From: Flexistipes sinusarabici DSM 4947
Lineage (GTDB): Bacteria; Chrysiogenota; Deferribacteres; Deferribacterales; Flexistipitaceae
NCBI RefSeq assembly: GCF_000218625.1
Contig: NC_015672.1
Span: 1,959,451 to 2,023,450, forward strand
DNA length: 64,000 nucleotides
Reading direction: 5' to 3'
In this document: one piece after another, positions 33,384-42,016 of the stretch
Layout: each line of letters starts with the position of its first letter
Position numbering within the stretch: the stretch's first letter is position 1
The notes under the pieces: generated by a model
The model's input: only the letters and a program-made list of their open reading frames with translations
Databases searched by the model: none
What the model was told of the DNA's origin: nothing
Translations under genes and position numbers: made by a program

Positions 33384-34496
33384 TTATTTCAGAATAAGTT
33401 TATAGGCTGTTCCCAAGAGCCCGCCCGGTGTTGAATGGGCTATCGCTTCATTATCCATTATTGCTAATGAAAACAGGTAAGGTTTGCCAGTTTCGGTAAA
33501 CTGTACATCATGCTCTTCATCCCCTGTGTTTCTGGCTCTTACTATTTCAAGAGTCCACATTCCGTCTTCGAAGTTATGAGCTTCTCTAATGTCTGCACGA
33601 CTACCTTCACCCATTCTTACCGGGGCAAGACTCGGAATCACCCTTGGGCTGCCAAAATAGAAATCCCCTGTACTGAGAGTGTTCCCTGCTTCGTCCACAA
33701 GATTGCCGTATTTATCCATTTTGACTATTTTCTTTGCTGTCCCGTTTTCAATTTCAGACTTAAGAATACAGTGATAATCTTCTCTGCCTGGTATCCAATA
33801 TTTAGGTGCTTTCACAGTTTTGCCTTCATGCTCAAGTTCCTGAACATTGTAAGAATAGGTACTTTTGCCGGGATCGCCATGTCTGCCGTTTTCATCGTTA
33901 TTCAGCCATTTGTCATCAATAATGCCGACAGGTCCGCCCCTGTCTCTCTTCCAGTGCCATATATCGGCTGTTTCCCCGTCATTATTAGTTCTCATTTTTA
34001 CGCCGTGGCAAAGTGTTGAGCAGCCATTTGACTCAAAATTTTCAATGGAAATATTCCAGAACATTGTAAACTTATCTTCGTATGCAGGCGGCAAGCCGTT
34101 AGCATCCGGAACATATTTGGGCTTCTGCATCCATTTACTTTCTTTTTTGTTGTAATACCAGGACTGTCTGTCGCGGCTGTCTTCCTGGTCATTCCACTGG
34201 AACAGGAAGTAGATTTTATCGTCAGTATAAACTGAACGAAGCTTTACTGTTTTTTCTTCTCCTTCATATGCATCCCACCATTTGTCCTTGTAGTGGTCAT
34301 TGCCTGCATCATAGTCAGCCACCACGGTTTTAACAATCAAAGGTTGTACTTCCATCCACATATTATCCACCTGACCGTCTAACACCGGCGGCGAATCAAC
34401 CTTCTCTGCCACCATCGTATCGGCAGCAAAACTTACTGAAAAAACACCAAACATCATTGCGAATACAGCAATGAACGAAAATAAAAATTTTCTCAT
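33384..34496 (-). CDS. Ethylbenzene-dehydrogenase-related haem-binding periplasmic protein
   Basis: The 370-residue protein has a signal peptide (to about SFAAD). The mature part matches the EB_dh/haem-binding gamma-subunit-like fold: SPPVLDGQVDNMWMEVQPL, VKLRSVYTDDKIYFLFQWND, ADIWHWKRDRGGPVG, and WTLEIVRARNTGDEEHDVQF. It contains C159-x3-C163-H164, a spaced variant of the CxxCH haem c motif, in SNGCSTLCHGVKMR. Family members bind haem in the periplasm and serve DMSO-reductase-type enzymes or cytochrome chains. No catalytic partner is adjacent; upstream is a two-component pair that may control it. Confidence 0.83.
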   Translation of the reverse strand: MRKFLFSFIAVFAMMFGVFSVSFAADTMVAEKVDSPPVLDGQVDNMWMEVQPLIVKTVVADYDAGNDHYKDKWWDAYEGEEKTVKLRSVYTDDKIYFLFQWNDQEDSRDRQSWYYNKKESKWMQKPKYVPDANGLPPAYEDKFTMFWNISIENFESNGCSTLCHGVKMRTNNDGETADIWHWKRDRGGPVGIIDDKWLNNDENGRHGDPGKSTYSYNVQELEHEGKTVKAPKYWIPGREDYHCILKSEIENGTAKKIVKMDKYGNLVDEAGNTLSTGDFYFGSPRVIPSLAPVRMGEGSRADIREAHNFEDGMWTLEIVRARNTGDEEHDVQFTETGKPYLFSLAIMDNEAIAHSTPGGLLGTAYKLILK

Positions 34497-34588
34497 ACTT
34501 TCCTCCTGTTATTTTTAGATGCTGTATTGGAAGAATATTATCTAAGAAGAATCACATCCAGATAAATGTTGTACACAGGATTGTTAAA

Positions 34589-34612
34589 GTATGTGAATTA
34601 AACTTCACATAC
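34589..34612. terminator. Perfect 9-bp hairpin after the response regulator gene
   Basis: GTATGTGAA (34589-34597) and TTCACATAC (34604-34612) are perfect complements with loop TTAAAC, 3 bp from the stop at 34615. It may be a weak terminator or an operator for the gene starting at 34496. Confidence 0.5.
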
Positions 34613-34614
34613 AA

Positions 34615-35253
34615 TCATTTGGAAAACGATTCAATACAGTTTAAAAAACGTTTACCTTTGGCGGTTAAAAAATAATTTTTTTCAGCTGATTGTTCTATAA
34701 AGTTCGTTTTTCTTAGTTGTTTTAAATGAAAGTTTGTTTTTGTATGATCTTCAATGCCCAGTTTTTTATTAATATCCATAAATTTCATGCTGCCGGCCTC
34801 TTTAAGAATAAACATAATCTTTCTTCTTATAGAATTTGAAAGAACACCGAAGACTTCATCCATCTCAGAATTATCAAAACATTTGGAAAATTCCAGTTTT
34901 TCAAGATTAATTTTAAGAATATTAATCAACTCATTTATTTTAAAAGGCTTGGAAATATAGTCATCCGCACCTTTTTTCATCGCTTTGACAGCATTATCCA
35001 CTGTGGCAAAAGCTGTCATTAAAATAATTTTTATACCGGGTGATTTTTCTCTGATTTTTGAGCACAGGTCTATACCGTCCATATCAGGCATCATGTAGTC
35101 AAGCAAAACAAGGTCATATCTTGAACTATGAATCAGATCCAGAGCTTTATAAGGAGAATTGGTGCATGAAACACCTATATCCTCAAGCTCAACAGCTTCT
35201 TTCAAATATTCCAAAAGCTCTTCATCATCATCAACGATAAGTATCTTTTTCAA
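34615..35253 (-). CDS. Response regulator with ArsR-like winged helix output
   Basis: The 212-residue protein has a receiver domain (1-120; acidic VDDDEEL, phospho-acceptor in DLVLLDYMMPDMDG, Lys in ISKPFK). The C-terminal part (from about 138) is a winged helix: VLSNSIRRKIMFILKEAGSMKFMDINKKLGIEDHTKTNFHLKQLRKTNFIEQ. This looks like an ArsR/HTH_20 type domain, uncommon on receiver proteins, where OmpR or Fis/NtrC-type domains are usual. It lies 2 bp after its kinase. Confidence 0.83.
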   Translation of the reverse strand: MKKILIVDDDEELLEYLKEAVELEDIGVSCTNSPYKALDLIHSSRYDLVLLDYMMPDMDGIDLCSKIREKSPGIKIILMTAFATVDNAVKAMKKGADDYISKPFKINELINILKINLEKLEFSKCFDNSEMDEVFGVLSNSIRRKIMFILKEAGSMKFMDINKKLGIEDHTKTNFHLKQLRKTNFIEQSAEKNYFLTAKGKRFLNCIESFSK

Positions 35254-35255
35254 TA

Positions 35256-36665
35256 TTAATTCTCCGGAAATACTAAAACAATTATATTTTTATCCATCCT
35301 TTTTTCAACTTTTATTTCTCCATTGTGCTTCTGCATAATATCATAACATATGTAAAGACCTAACCCCGTTCCCTTGCCCGGCTTTTTGGTGGTAAAAAAA
35401 GGCTCGAATAATTTCCCGGCAATTTCATCCGATATTCCCTCTCCGCTGTCTTCAAAAAATACTTTCGTTTCTCCATGAACCTTTTGAGCGGTAATTTTTA
35501 TCCATCCTTTATATTCGATAGCTTCAAGTGAATTCATTATATTGTTTACGAACACCTCTTCGATTTTCCAGGGGATGCAATCAATATATAAATCTGCTCT
35601 TATTGAAATTTTCACTTCCACCTTTGACATGTTCGATTGTAAAAGGCTTAAAGCATTTTCAACAACTTCCTTCATGGGAACTCTTTGAAATTCTTCATCC
35701 TGGGTTCTTGAAAAGTACAAAAGTTCTTTGGCAATCCTTGAAGCTTTGTCGATATTTTTTTCTATATTATCTATTCTTCTGTAAAGCGTATGATCTTTGT
35801 AATTGTCTTTCTCAAGATTATTTTTCATCAGCTCAATATTAAGGGAGGCTTTTGTCAGAGGAGTATTAACTTCATGGGCAATACCCGCTGCAAGTTTACC
35901 CAGTGATGCCATTTTTTCTGCTTCAGCTATCGAGCTTATCTGTTTTTCAATAATATTGTACTGCTCAATATCGAATGTTCTGAGTGCTTTAATAAGAAAA
36001 AACAACAGACCGAAAGCTGTTAATGCTCGAACTATGATAATATTTACTGAGAAAAAAGTTACATGCATGTCGGTAGGAATAAGTCCAGTGGAAACTGCAT
36101 ATAGAATAAGCCATAAGCCTGAGAAATAAAAATTTTTACTTCCTTTTGAACTAATGCTATTTAAACTTGCAGCATAGACTATAATGGCAAAGCCTGCAAT
36201 AAGACCGCTGGGAAAACCTAAAAAATTTCTCACAACATAATCCAGTATTTCATAAAAAGAGGATGGAAAATTTTTATTAATATATACAACTATTAAAATT
36301 ATAACAAATACTGGAACAGCTACAGCAACGACGTTAACAATTTTTTTTATTTTTGGATAAAGATGTTTTAATAAAAAGATTCCAAAAAATAGGATTAATA
36401 AATAGGAAAGAGACAAATTTGAAATTTGGAATAATTTCAAGAGTTTACTGATTCCCGCAGGATCTCCTGCGATTTTAAGATAAAGTTCCAGCCATTCATG
36501 CACAGCATGGCTTAATCCAAATAATCCCATCAGCCACAATATCTTGGCAAGATAAAGCTTACTTATCTTAAGATTTTTTGAAAAGATTGAAACCGCAAGT
36601 GTAAAAAAAGCTAACCCGTAAAACAGGTAAGTGATGTAAAACAATAAATTTTCAGAATTGTTCAT
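35256..36665 (-). CDS. Membrane sensor histidine kinase
   Basis: The 469-residue protein has seven or so membrane helices in residues 8-235 and no large periplasmic domain, so it may sense a membrane or redox signal. The kinase core has phospho-acceptor His in [16 protein letters not shown], and the HATPase boxes ([35 protein letters not shown]). It is of the NtrB/ZraS-like core type. It is just upstream of its regulator. The signal is unknown; the flanking haem protein and iron-uptake genes suggest metal or redox. Confidence 0.88.
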   Translation of the reverse strand: MNNSENLLFYITYLFYGLAFFTLAVSIFSKNLKISKLYLAKILWLMGLFGLSHAVHEWLELYLKIAGDPAGISKLLKLFQISNLSLSYLLILFFGIFLLKHLYPKIKKIVNVVAVAVPVFVIILIVVYINKNFPSSFYEILDYVVRNFLGFPSGLIAGFAIIVYAASLNSISSKGSKNFYFSGLWLILYAVSTGLIPTDMHVTFFSVNIIIVRALTAFGLLFFLIKALRTFDIEQYNIIEKQISSIAEAEKMASLGKLAAGIAHEVNTPLTKASLNIELMKNNLEKDNYKDHTLYRRIDNIEKNIDKASRIAKELLYFSRTQDEEFQRVPMKEVVENALSLLQSNMSKVEVKISIRADLYIDCIPWKIEEVFVNNIMNSLEAIEYKGWIKITAQKVHGETKVFFEDSGEGISDEIAGKLFEPFFTTKKPGKGTGLGLYICYDIMQKHNGEIKVEKRMDKNIIVLVFPEN

Positions 36666-36726
36666 AAGTCGTTAATATACTATTTTCCTCTAAAATAAAA
36701 TATATAAAAAATAGCTGCAAACCAAT

Positions 36727-37410
36727 TTATCCGGTTTTGCACACCATTTCACACTCCATTTCGCCCAATATTTTGCCATGCTGCATGTTTATCTCCCTTT
36801 CAGCCCTCTTGCACACATTTAAATCATGGGTTACTACAACAATCGTATGACCCTGCTTGTGAAGAGAACTTAGCAAATCCATCACCATATTTTCATTTTC
36901 CTCATCGAGATTGCCGGTGGGCTCATCAGCTAAAATCAGTTTTGGGTAATTTATAAGAGCTCTCGCTATACATACCCTCTGCTGCTCTCCGCCGGAAAGC
37001 TGCGACGGAAAGTGTTCGGTTCTGTCCTGCAGACCCACTTTTGCCAGCGCCTGCAAAGCTTCATCTTCATCAGAAATACTATGGTAATATTGGGCAAGCA
37101 TTACATTTTCAACGGCTGTAAGATAAGGGACAAGATGAAACTGCTGGAAAATCAGTCCGATCTTGTCCCTTCGGATTGCCGTCAAATCTTTTTTGTTAAG
37201 ATTTGTAATATCGATTCCGTCTATTTGAACCACCCCTTTCGTCGGCGTATCCATACATCCGACAATATTTAACATAGTACTTTTGCCGGAGCCCGAAGGA
37301 CCCATAATAGACACCCAGTCGCCCTTCATTATCTCCAGACTGACATTATCCAGGGCTTTCACCCTGTCGTTATAAATTTTCGATACATTCTCCAGTTTTA
37401 TAAGACCCAT
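36727..37410 (-). CDS. ABC transporter ATP-binding protein (MacB/LolD type) of the iron cluster
   Basis: The 227-residue ATPase has Walker A GPSGSGKSTMLNIVG, signature LSGGEQQRVCIARAL, Walker B LILADEPTGNLD and switch HD in VVVTHDLNVC. This belongs to the MacB/LolD subgroup that works with FtsX-fold permeases, which lie directly upstream. It matches the last ABC gene (Cj1663 type) of the Campylobacter P19 iron system. It is the last gene of the operon on this strand. Confidence 0.92.
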   Translation of the reverse strand: MGLIKLENVSKIYNDRVKALDNVSLEIMKGDWVSIMGPSGSGKSTMLNIVGCMDTPTKGVVQIDGIDITNLNKKDLTAIRRDKIGLIFQQFHLVPYLTAVENVMLAQYYHSISDEDEALQALAKVGLQDRTEHFPSQLSGGEQQRVCIARALINYPKLILADEPTGNLDEENENMVMDLLSSLHKQGHTIVVVTHDLNVCKRAEREINMQHGKILGEMECEMVCKTG

Positions 37411-37431
37411 TTTAAACCTCTCTTAATTATA

Positions 37432-38580
37432 TTATTCTCCTTTCAAAACAACGGACGGGTCAACGTTTATAACCCTTTTAAGCGGGAACATTGCTGACGC
37501 ACCTGCCACCACCGCTGATAACATAACGGTCGCAAAAACAACCACTATCCTGAATGATATATAGGAGTCAAAAACACTCTGACCGATTAACTGGGCACAG
37601 AGATATCCAAATATATACCCTGCTATACCACCGGTGAGCCCTAAAACAAGGGCTTCCGTCAAAAATTCACTGATAACGATCATATTCGATGCCCCTAGTG
37701 CTTTTTTAAGCGCTATCTCCTTCTTCCTCTCTGCAATAATAGTCATCATAGTTGTGGAAACACACAGTACCGTGGATGCAAGTATGACAAGTACAACAAG
37801 ATACATAACAGATTTTATTTTACTCAGAATTTTCCCCTCAGAGCTGGCTATCCGTTTAATGGAACCGGCTTCAATTCCCGAAACATTTTTGTTAACGGAA
37901 GCCATAAGAGACTCCGGATTCTTTTTGGCAGTAATAACACTCAGTCTTGCCGTATTAACATAGCCTTTGTTTCCGAAAATTTTCCATGCTTCTTCAATAT
38001 CCAGAAATATCCTGTTATCAGGGTCCCCTCCCGTTTTTATAACTGCACCAACGATAAACTCTTTTGACAGCTTGCCGGAAGTTAATTTTATTTTATCCCC
38101 GATTCCGTAATTCAGCTTCTCAGCCACAGTTTCTCCCAAAACAGCCTCACCCGTGCCTTCTTCAACAGGTATTGAGCCATTGACCTCCCAGTAAGGGTTT
38201 ACTTCATCTATAAGACCAAACCATGTCCCCACCACAACCACGGGCATCTTACTTTTAAGAACGGAGTTGTTGGATTTTACATCTGCTACGCCGTATAAAT
38301 CAGGTCTTACACCGACGACAGATTCCTCTCCGAGGATTTTTTTGATATTGTCAATTTTTCCAATACTGAATTTGTCCCCCTCTGCCGCTTTAACAGATAT
38401 GTTTGCGCCGTAAGCCCTAAGCTCTTTTGCCATTTTGGTGTTTATGTCATAATAAACACTGGACAAGGCCGATATTATTCCGATACCTACAGAAATGGCG
38501 GAGAAAATTATTAAAGTCCTCGATTTCCTTTCTCTGATAGCGTGTATAATCAATCGTAAAAACATTCGGACATTCTTCAT
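37432..38580 (-). CDS. FtsX/MacB-fold ABC permease of the iron cluster (second copy)
   Basis: The 382-residue protein has an N-terminal helix, a large periplasmic MacB_PCD-like domain (about 45-250) and three C-terminal helices with the FtsX pattern (AERKKEIALKKALGASNMIVISEFLTEALVLGLTGG). It is paralogous to the neighbour at 38592. Two permeases plus one ATPase equals the Cj1661/1662/1663 set. These transporters are thought to do mechanotransmission or periplasmic transfer rather than classical import. Confidence 0.88.
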   Translation of the reverse strand: MKNVRMFLRLIIHAIRERKSRTLIIFSAISVGIGIISALSSVYYDINTKMAKELRAYGANISVKAAEGDKFSIGKIDNIKKILGEESVVGVRPDLYGVADVKSNNSVLKSKMPVVVVGTWFGLIDEVNPYWEVNGSIPVEEGTGEAVLGETVAEKLNYGIGDKIKLTSGKLSKEFIVGAVIKTGGDPDNRIFLDIEEAWKIFGNKGYVNTARLSVITAKKNPESLMASVNKNVSGIEAGSIKRIASSEGKILSKIKSVMYLVVLVILASTVLCVSTTMMTIIAERKKEIALKKALGASNMIVISEFLTEALVLGLTGGIAGYIFGYLCAQLIGQSVFDSYISFRIVVVFATVMLSAVVAGASAMFPLKRVINVDPSVVLKGE

Positions 38581-38591
38581 AACTTATACTC

Positions 38592-39884
38592 CTATCCGTG
38601 CAAAACTTCAGCCGGATCCAGCTTTAAAACTATTTTCAATGGGGATATACTTCCCACCAGAGCGACAATAACAGCCAGTATGATAACAAATGGCGCCATT
38701 AACAGTTTTATAGCAACAGGGATACCGAAAACTTTTATCCCTATAATATTGGCAAACGCACTTCCCAAAAAGAATCCAAAGAACCCACCTGCGAAGGCAA
38801 AAATGACTATCTCAGCCAGAAAGAACATCACAATATTCGTATCCTCCGCACCTATTGCCTTCATCAGCCCTATTTCCTGCTTTCTCTCCAGAACTTTTGT
38901 CGTCATAATGCTGGAAATTCCGAGTGAAGAACTTATCAGGGCAGCAACTGTAACAAGAACCATGAGAAGATTTATTTTACCAAGTATTTTGCTTTCTGAC
39001 TCTGAAATCTGCCGCACCTGTTCTGCCACCGCACCCGGAATAACTTCCTCTACCTGATAAGCTATAGAATTAGCATATGCCGTGCAGTACCACGTTTCAA
39101 ACTCCTCTGCTGTCAAGCTCTCAGGATTATTGCCCGCTTTTCGGGCTAAGTCGTTAACCGGCGAAGTCAGAGCACTCACTTCAATCTTTTCAATTTTATT
39201 CCCCATATTCAGAGCAGTTTGCAGAAATTTTAAGGGGACAAAGATTTGATATTCCGCTTCATCACCGCTGCTGATAATACCCTTGACTTTCACTTTTTTT
39301 ACTATGTCTTTACCGTCTTTTTTAAATTTAAGTTGTATCAAATCTCCTTTAACGATATTGTTTTCAGATGCAAATTCCTCTCCCACCATAGCGAGATTCT
39401 TATTCTTACCGCTTTGTATCCATTCACCCTTTATTTCCCACCACGACTTTAAATCTTTAATCCCCAGCTTGTATTTTTCCCCTGTAGGAATCCTTTTTTC
39501 ATCGTCAAACCAGGTGCCATTAACAGCAGTTTTCTCCCCTTTAACCTCAGCCTGCACTTTGAGATAAGGGGCCAAATCCACAATGTTGTGACGCCAGAAA
39601 ATCATTTTTATTTTCAAAGCGTCCTCTTCTGTTAAAAATTTTCTGCTGCCTTTTTTCCCTCCTATTTCCACACCGTTAATTTCAGCAGGAATGTATGCCG
39701 ATTCAGGTTTTACAATGATATTTGAGCCGTATGACTTTAACTCCCTGTTCATTTTGTCACCGATATCCATCGATATACCCAGCATTGCTGTAGCCATGGA
39801 AGTGCCGAGCATAATGGCGGCAACTGCAAATATCTTTGATTTAAAACCTTTTGTAAAAGTACGTTTAATAAGTCTCAGAAACAT
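38592..39884 (-). CDS. FtsX/MacB-fold ABC permease of the iron cluster (first copy)
   Basis: The 430-residue protein has the same layout as the next gene: N-terminal helix (SKIFAVAAIMLGTSMATAML), a periplasmic domain, and three C-terminal helices with TTKVLERKQEIGLMKAIGAEDTNIVMFFLAE. It follows the DUF2318 gene after 11 bp, and the second permease follows after 11 bp. Products likely form a heterodimer with the ATPase at 36727. Confidence 0.88.
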   Translation of the reverse strand: MFLRLIKRTFTKGFKSKIFAVAAIMLGTSMATAMLGISMDIGDKMNRELKSYGSNIIVKPESAYIPAEINGVEIGGKKGSRKFLTEEDALKIKMIFWRHNIVDLAPYLKVQAEVKGEKTAVNGTWFDDEKRIPTGEKYKLGIKDLKSWWEIKGEWIQSGKNKNLAMVGEEFASENNIVKGDLIQLKFKKDGKDIVKKVKVKGIISSGDEAEYQIFVPLKFLQTALNMGNKIEKIEVSALTSPVNDLARKAGNNPESLTAEEFETWYCTAYANSIAYQVEEVIPGAVAEQVRQISESESKILGKINLLMVLVTVAALISSSLGISSIMTTKVLERKQEIGLMKAIGAEDTNIVMFFLAEIVIFAFAGGFFGFFLGSAFANIIGIKVFGIPVAIKLLMAPFVIILAVIVALVGSISPLKIVLKLDPAEVLHG

Positions 39885-39895
39885 CCGGTTCTCTC

Positions 39896-41164
39896 CTACC
39901 TCTTGAAAATATCTTCTTTTTTAAGCAGTTCTTCTTTCGTTATATAAATTTTGCCGTTTTTTATGCTAAAATTAATAGGTATAGGATTACAGCCGCCGGG
40001 AAAGCCTATTGTTGCTTTGTTCATAAGCACATCACAACGTCTGCAGATTACATTGTTTCCCTGCTGATAATAACCTGCAGCACCGCATATATCACAGGCA
40101 TCATAAACTACCCCGTATGCATCTTCAGTTTTTCTTATTATAAAAAATTTAATGATAACATCTTCCTTCGTTTCATAGGAAAATCTATGCAGTTTTCCGT
40201 CATTAACTTTTTCTTTAGCTATTTCAAATACGCCATCCACAGGCTTTAAAGGTACTGCCGGGACTAAGCTGACAGTGCGGTTCATGGAAATGTAATTCGC
40301 AGAAAGTATTAAAATAAAAACACCTGCCAGAGTTGCCGGAAATTTTATCCAGAAAACTCTCTTCTTTTTCCGTGCCTTGATTTTACGGATTTCAGCTCTG
40401 TTCAGGCCTTCATAACCAATATGATCACCTGTTTTTATAAACAAATTCAAAATTAAAATCGCTCCCGTGGCAAATAGAAAAAAGTATGAAAACAGACCAA
40501 TATTATTGTAAAAAGGAGCAACTCCACTGATAAGAGAAGAGGTTGAAGGGAGAATCCCAACAAAAATCAAACCGTATACAGCCATTATGAAAAGCTTGCC
40601 AAGATATATAAAATTTACAGTAAGCAATAAGCGCCTGCTCAGATCATTTGGTGATCTCCGAAGAAAATTGATAAGTGCAAACAAAAACAATATTAGCAGC
40701 AGAATGCCCGTGATCACTCCGCAGTATATAAGAAACTGTTTGGTATCAAATCCGGCTGTCTGCATTGTATCTAAAGAAATTTTTGAAGGAACTCTGAATA
40801 TGTGGGTTTCGTATAACACCCCAAGATAAAGGCAGTAAGCAAATATTAAAACTTTCTGAATAAAATTATCATTTGTTTGCCCATTTTCACTTACACCGTA
40901 TTTCTGATAAACAGCCCATAATATTATTATTACCGTCAACAGAAATCCGGTAAAAGTAAAAAAGACTTCTGTCTCTTTTTCAATACTTAAATGCTTTAAT
41001 GTATAAACGAGAGAAAAACTGAACAGTAAACCAGCTGTTAGAGCGTAGAAAACTGCTTTCCCGGCATTTTTTATTTTAGTATGTTTTAAATAACCAACCA
41101 AAAATCCGATAAGAATTACTGCATCCAGCCCGGATAAAATAGTCAGTGCCATTCCTTTAATCAT
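39896..41164 (-). CDS. DUF2318 Fe-S-type membrane protein of the iron cluster
   Basis: The 422-residue protein has about nine membrane helices in residues 5-300. A soluble C-terminal DUF2318 domain follows: YDACDICGAAGYYQQGNNVICRRCDVLMNKATIGFPGGCNPIP, with two CxxC pairs and a late Cys. It corresponds to Cj1660 in the Campylobacter P19 locus. The cysteines likely bind a metal or Fe-S/haem centre for electron transfer to imported iron. It starts 270 bp after the P19 gene, across a terminator and a repeat element, so it may be transcribed less. Confidence 0.88.
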   Translation of the reverse strand: MIKGMALTILSGLDAVILIGFLVGYLKHTKIKNAGKAVFYALTAGLLFSFSLVYTLKHLSIEKETEVFFTFTGFLLTVIIILWAVYQKYGVSENGQTNDNFIQKVLIFAYCLYLGVLYETHIFRVPSKISLDTMQTAGFDTKQFLIYCGVITGILLLILFLFALINFLRRSPNDLSRRLLLTVNFIYLGKLFIMAVYGLIFVGILPSTSSLISGVAPFYNNIGLFSYFFLFATGAILILNLFIKTGDHIGYEGLNRAEIRKIKARKKKRVFWIKFPATLAGVFILILSANYISMNRTVSLVPAVPLKPVDGVFEIAKEKVNDGKLHRFSYETKEDVIIKFFIIRKTEDAYGVVYDACDICGAAGYYQQGNNVICRRCDVLMNKATIGFPGGCNPIPINFSIKNGKIYITKEELLKKEDIFKR

Positions 41165-41215
41165 CTACAACCTTCCTGTAACAAACGATATTTTCCTTGG
41201 TCTCATCTATAAAAA

Positions 41216-41383
41216 AGAGCTTTAAATAATGTCTTTTTCTCCGTTTCAGGAAGTGGGTAGCACCAGCCGGAGGCTGGTAAATATGTAGGATACATTACTT
41301 TAGTCCCGCATGTTTGATAATACTGGGTCTCGGAATAAACTTTGCACGGCTGAAGCCGCGCTTCCTGAATTATTTAAAGCTCT
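41216..41383. repeat. Inverted-repeat element with hairpin cassette (168 bp)
   Basis: AGAGCTTTAAATAAT (41216-41230) and its perfect 15-bp complement (41369-41383) frame a cassette ACCAGCC-GGA-GGCTGGT with flanks TAGC and AAATATGT. The inside shares AGGAAGTGGGTAGCACCAGC, ACATTACTTTAGTCCCGCA and GCTGAAGCCGCGCTTCCTGA with the element at 33012-33302. It sits inside the iron-uptake operon. Confidence 0.85.
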
Positions 41384-41398
41384 CTAAAAGCTATTAAA

Positions 41399-41426
41399 TC
41401 AGGCAGGGGGGAGCCCCCCTGCCTGA
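41399..41426. terminator. Strong hairpin between P19 and DUF2318 genes
   Basis: TCAGGCAGGGGGG (41399-41411) pairs perfectly with CCCCCCTGCCTGA (41414-41426), one of the longest GC-rich stems in the window. It lies 8 bp after the P19 stop. The T-run on the minus strand is short, so partial termination or 3'-end protection is likely. Confidence 0.75.
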
Positions 41427-41433
41427 AAAAATT

Positions 41434-41979
41434 TTAGAACTTACCTGTGTAAGTAAAATCCCACTCAAGAACAATCGGCTTTTTCCAAAAGCGTGTCTTA
41501 TCCACCCCTGTGGTTTTATCTGCATGCAACACAAGCCCCTGCTTTTCAGGTGAATATATGAAATAAGTCAGCTTATAATTGCCTAAGCCCATCATCTTGA
41601 CATTGGCTCCGTAATGAGGGCCGTCACTTGCTACCATCGGCATAAATGTACCTTCCTGTGTTTTTCCATTGTCCAGATTTTCCAATTTATACTCAATTTT
41701 CAGATAAGGGACAAAGGAACCGAAAGGAAAACCGTATGGATTTTTCATCAGTGCGGTGACATCTGCTTCAAGGTGGATATCCGCCTCTGCCGCTGATAAT
41801 CCTGATTTACCCGCCGGTTCCATCTCAGCCGCCTGAAAATATACAGCGGCAACTTCCATTTTGTTTACCTCTTTAGGCTCACCAGCCGGGTATTCCTTGA
41901 AAGCATATGAGTTTGAGTAACTCACCATTACAGCAAATGCTGCAACAGCTAATGTTAAAAATGTTTTTTTGATGCTCAT
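41434..41979 (-). CDS. Periplasmic iron-binding protein P19/Tp34 family
   Basis: The 181-residue protein has a signal peptide (to about SYA) and the P19/FetP/Tp34 pattern: EVAAVYFQAAEMEPAGKSGLSAAEADIHLEADVTAL, FPFGSFVPYLKIEYKLENL, PMVASDGPHYGANVKMMGLGNYKL. Conserved metal ligands are M58-type Met-Glu in AEMEPAG, His in DIHLEAD and His in DGPHYG. Family members bind Cu2+ and Fe/Mn in the periplasm and give iron to FTR1. It follows the FTR1 gene after 37 bp. Confidence 0.92.
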   Translation of the reverse strand: MSIKKTFLTLAVAAFAVMVSYSNSYAFKEYPAGEPKEVNKMEVAAVYFQAAEMEPAGKSGLSAAEADIHLEADVTALMKNPYGFPFGSFVPYLKIEYKLENLDNGKTQEGTFMPMVASDGPHYGANVKMMGLGNYKLTYFIYSPEKQGLVLHADKTTGVDKTRFWKKPIVLEWDFTYTGKF

Positions 41980-42016
41980 GCTAAACCTCCGTTAATTTTT
42001 TATTGAACAAGCCTTT

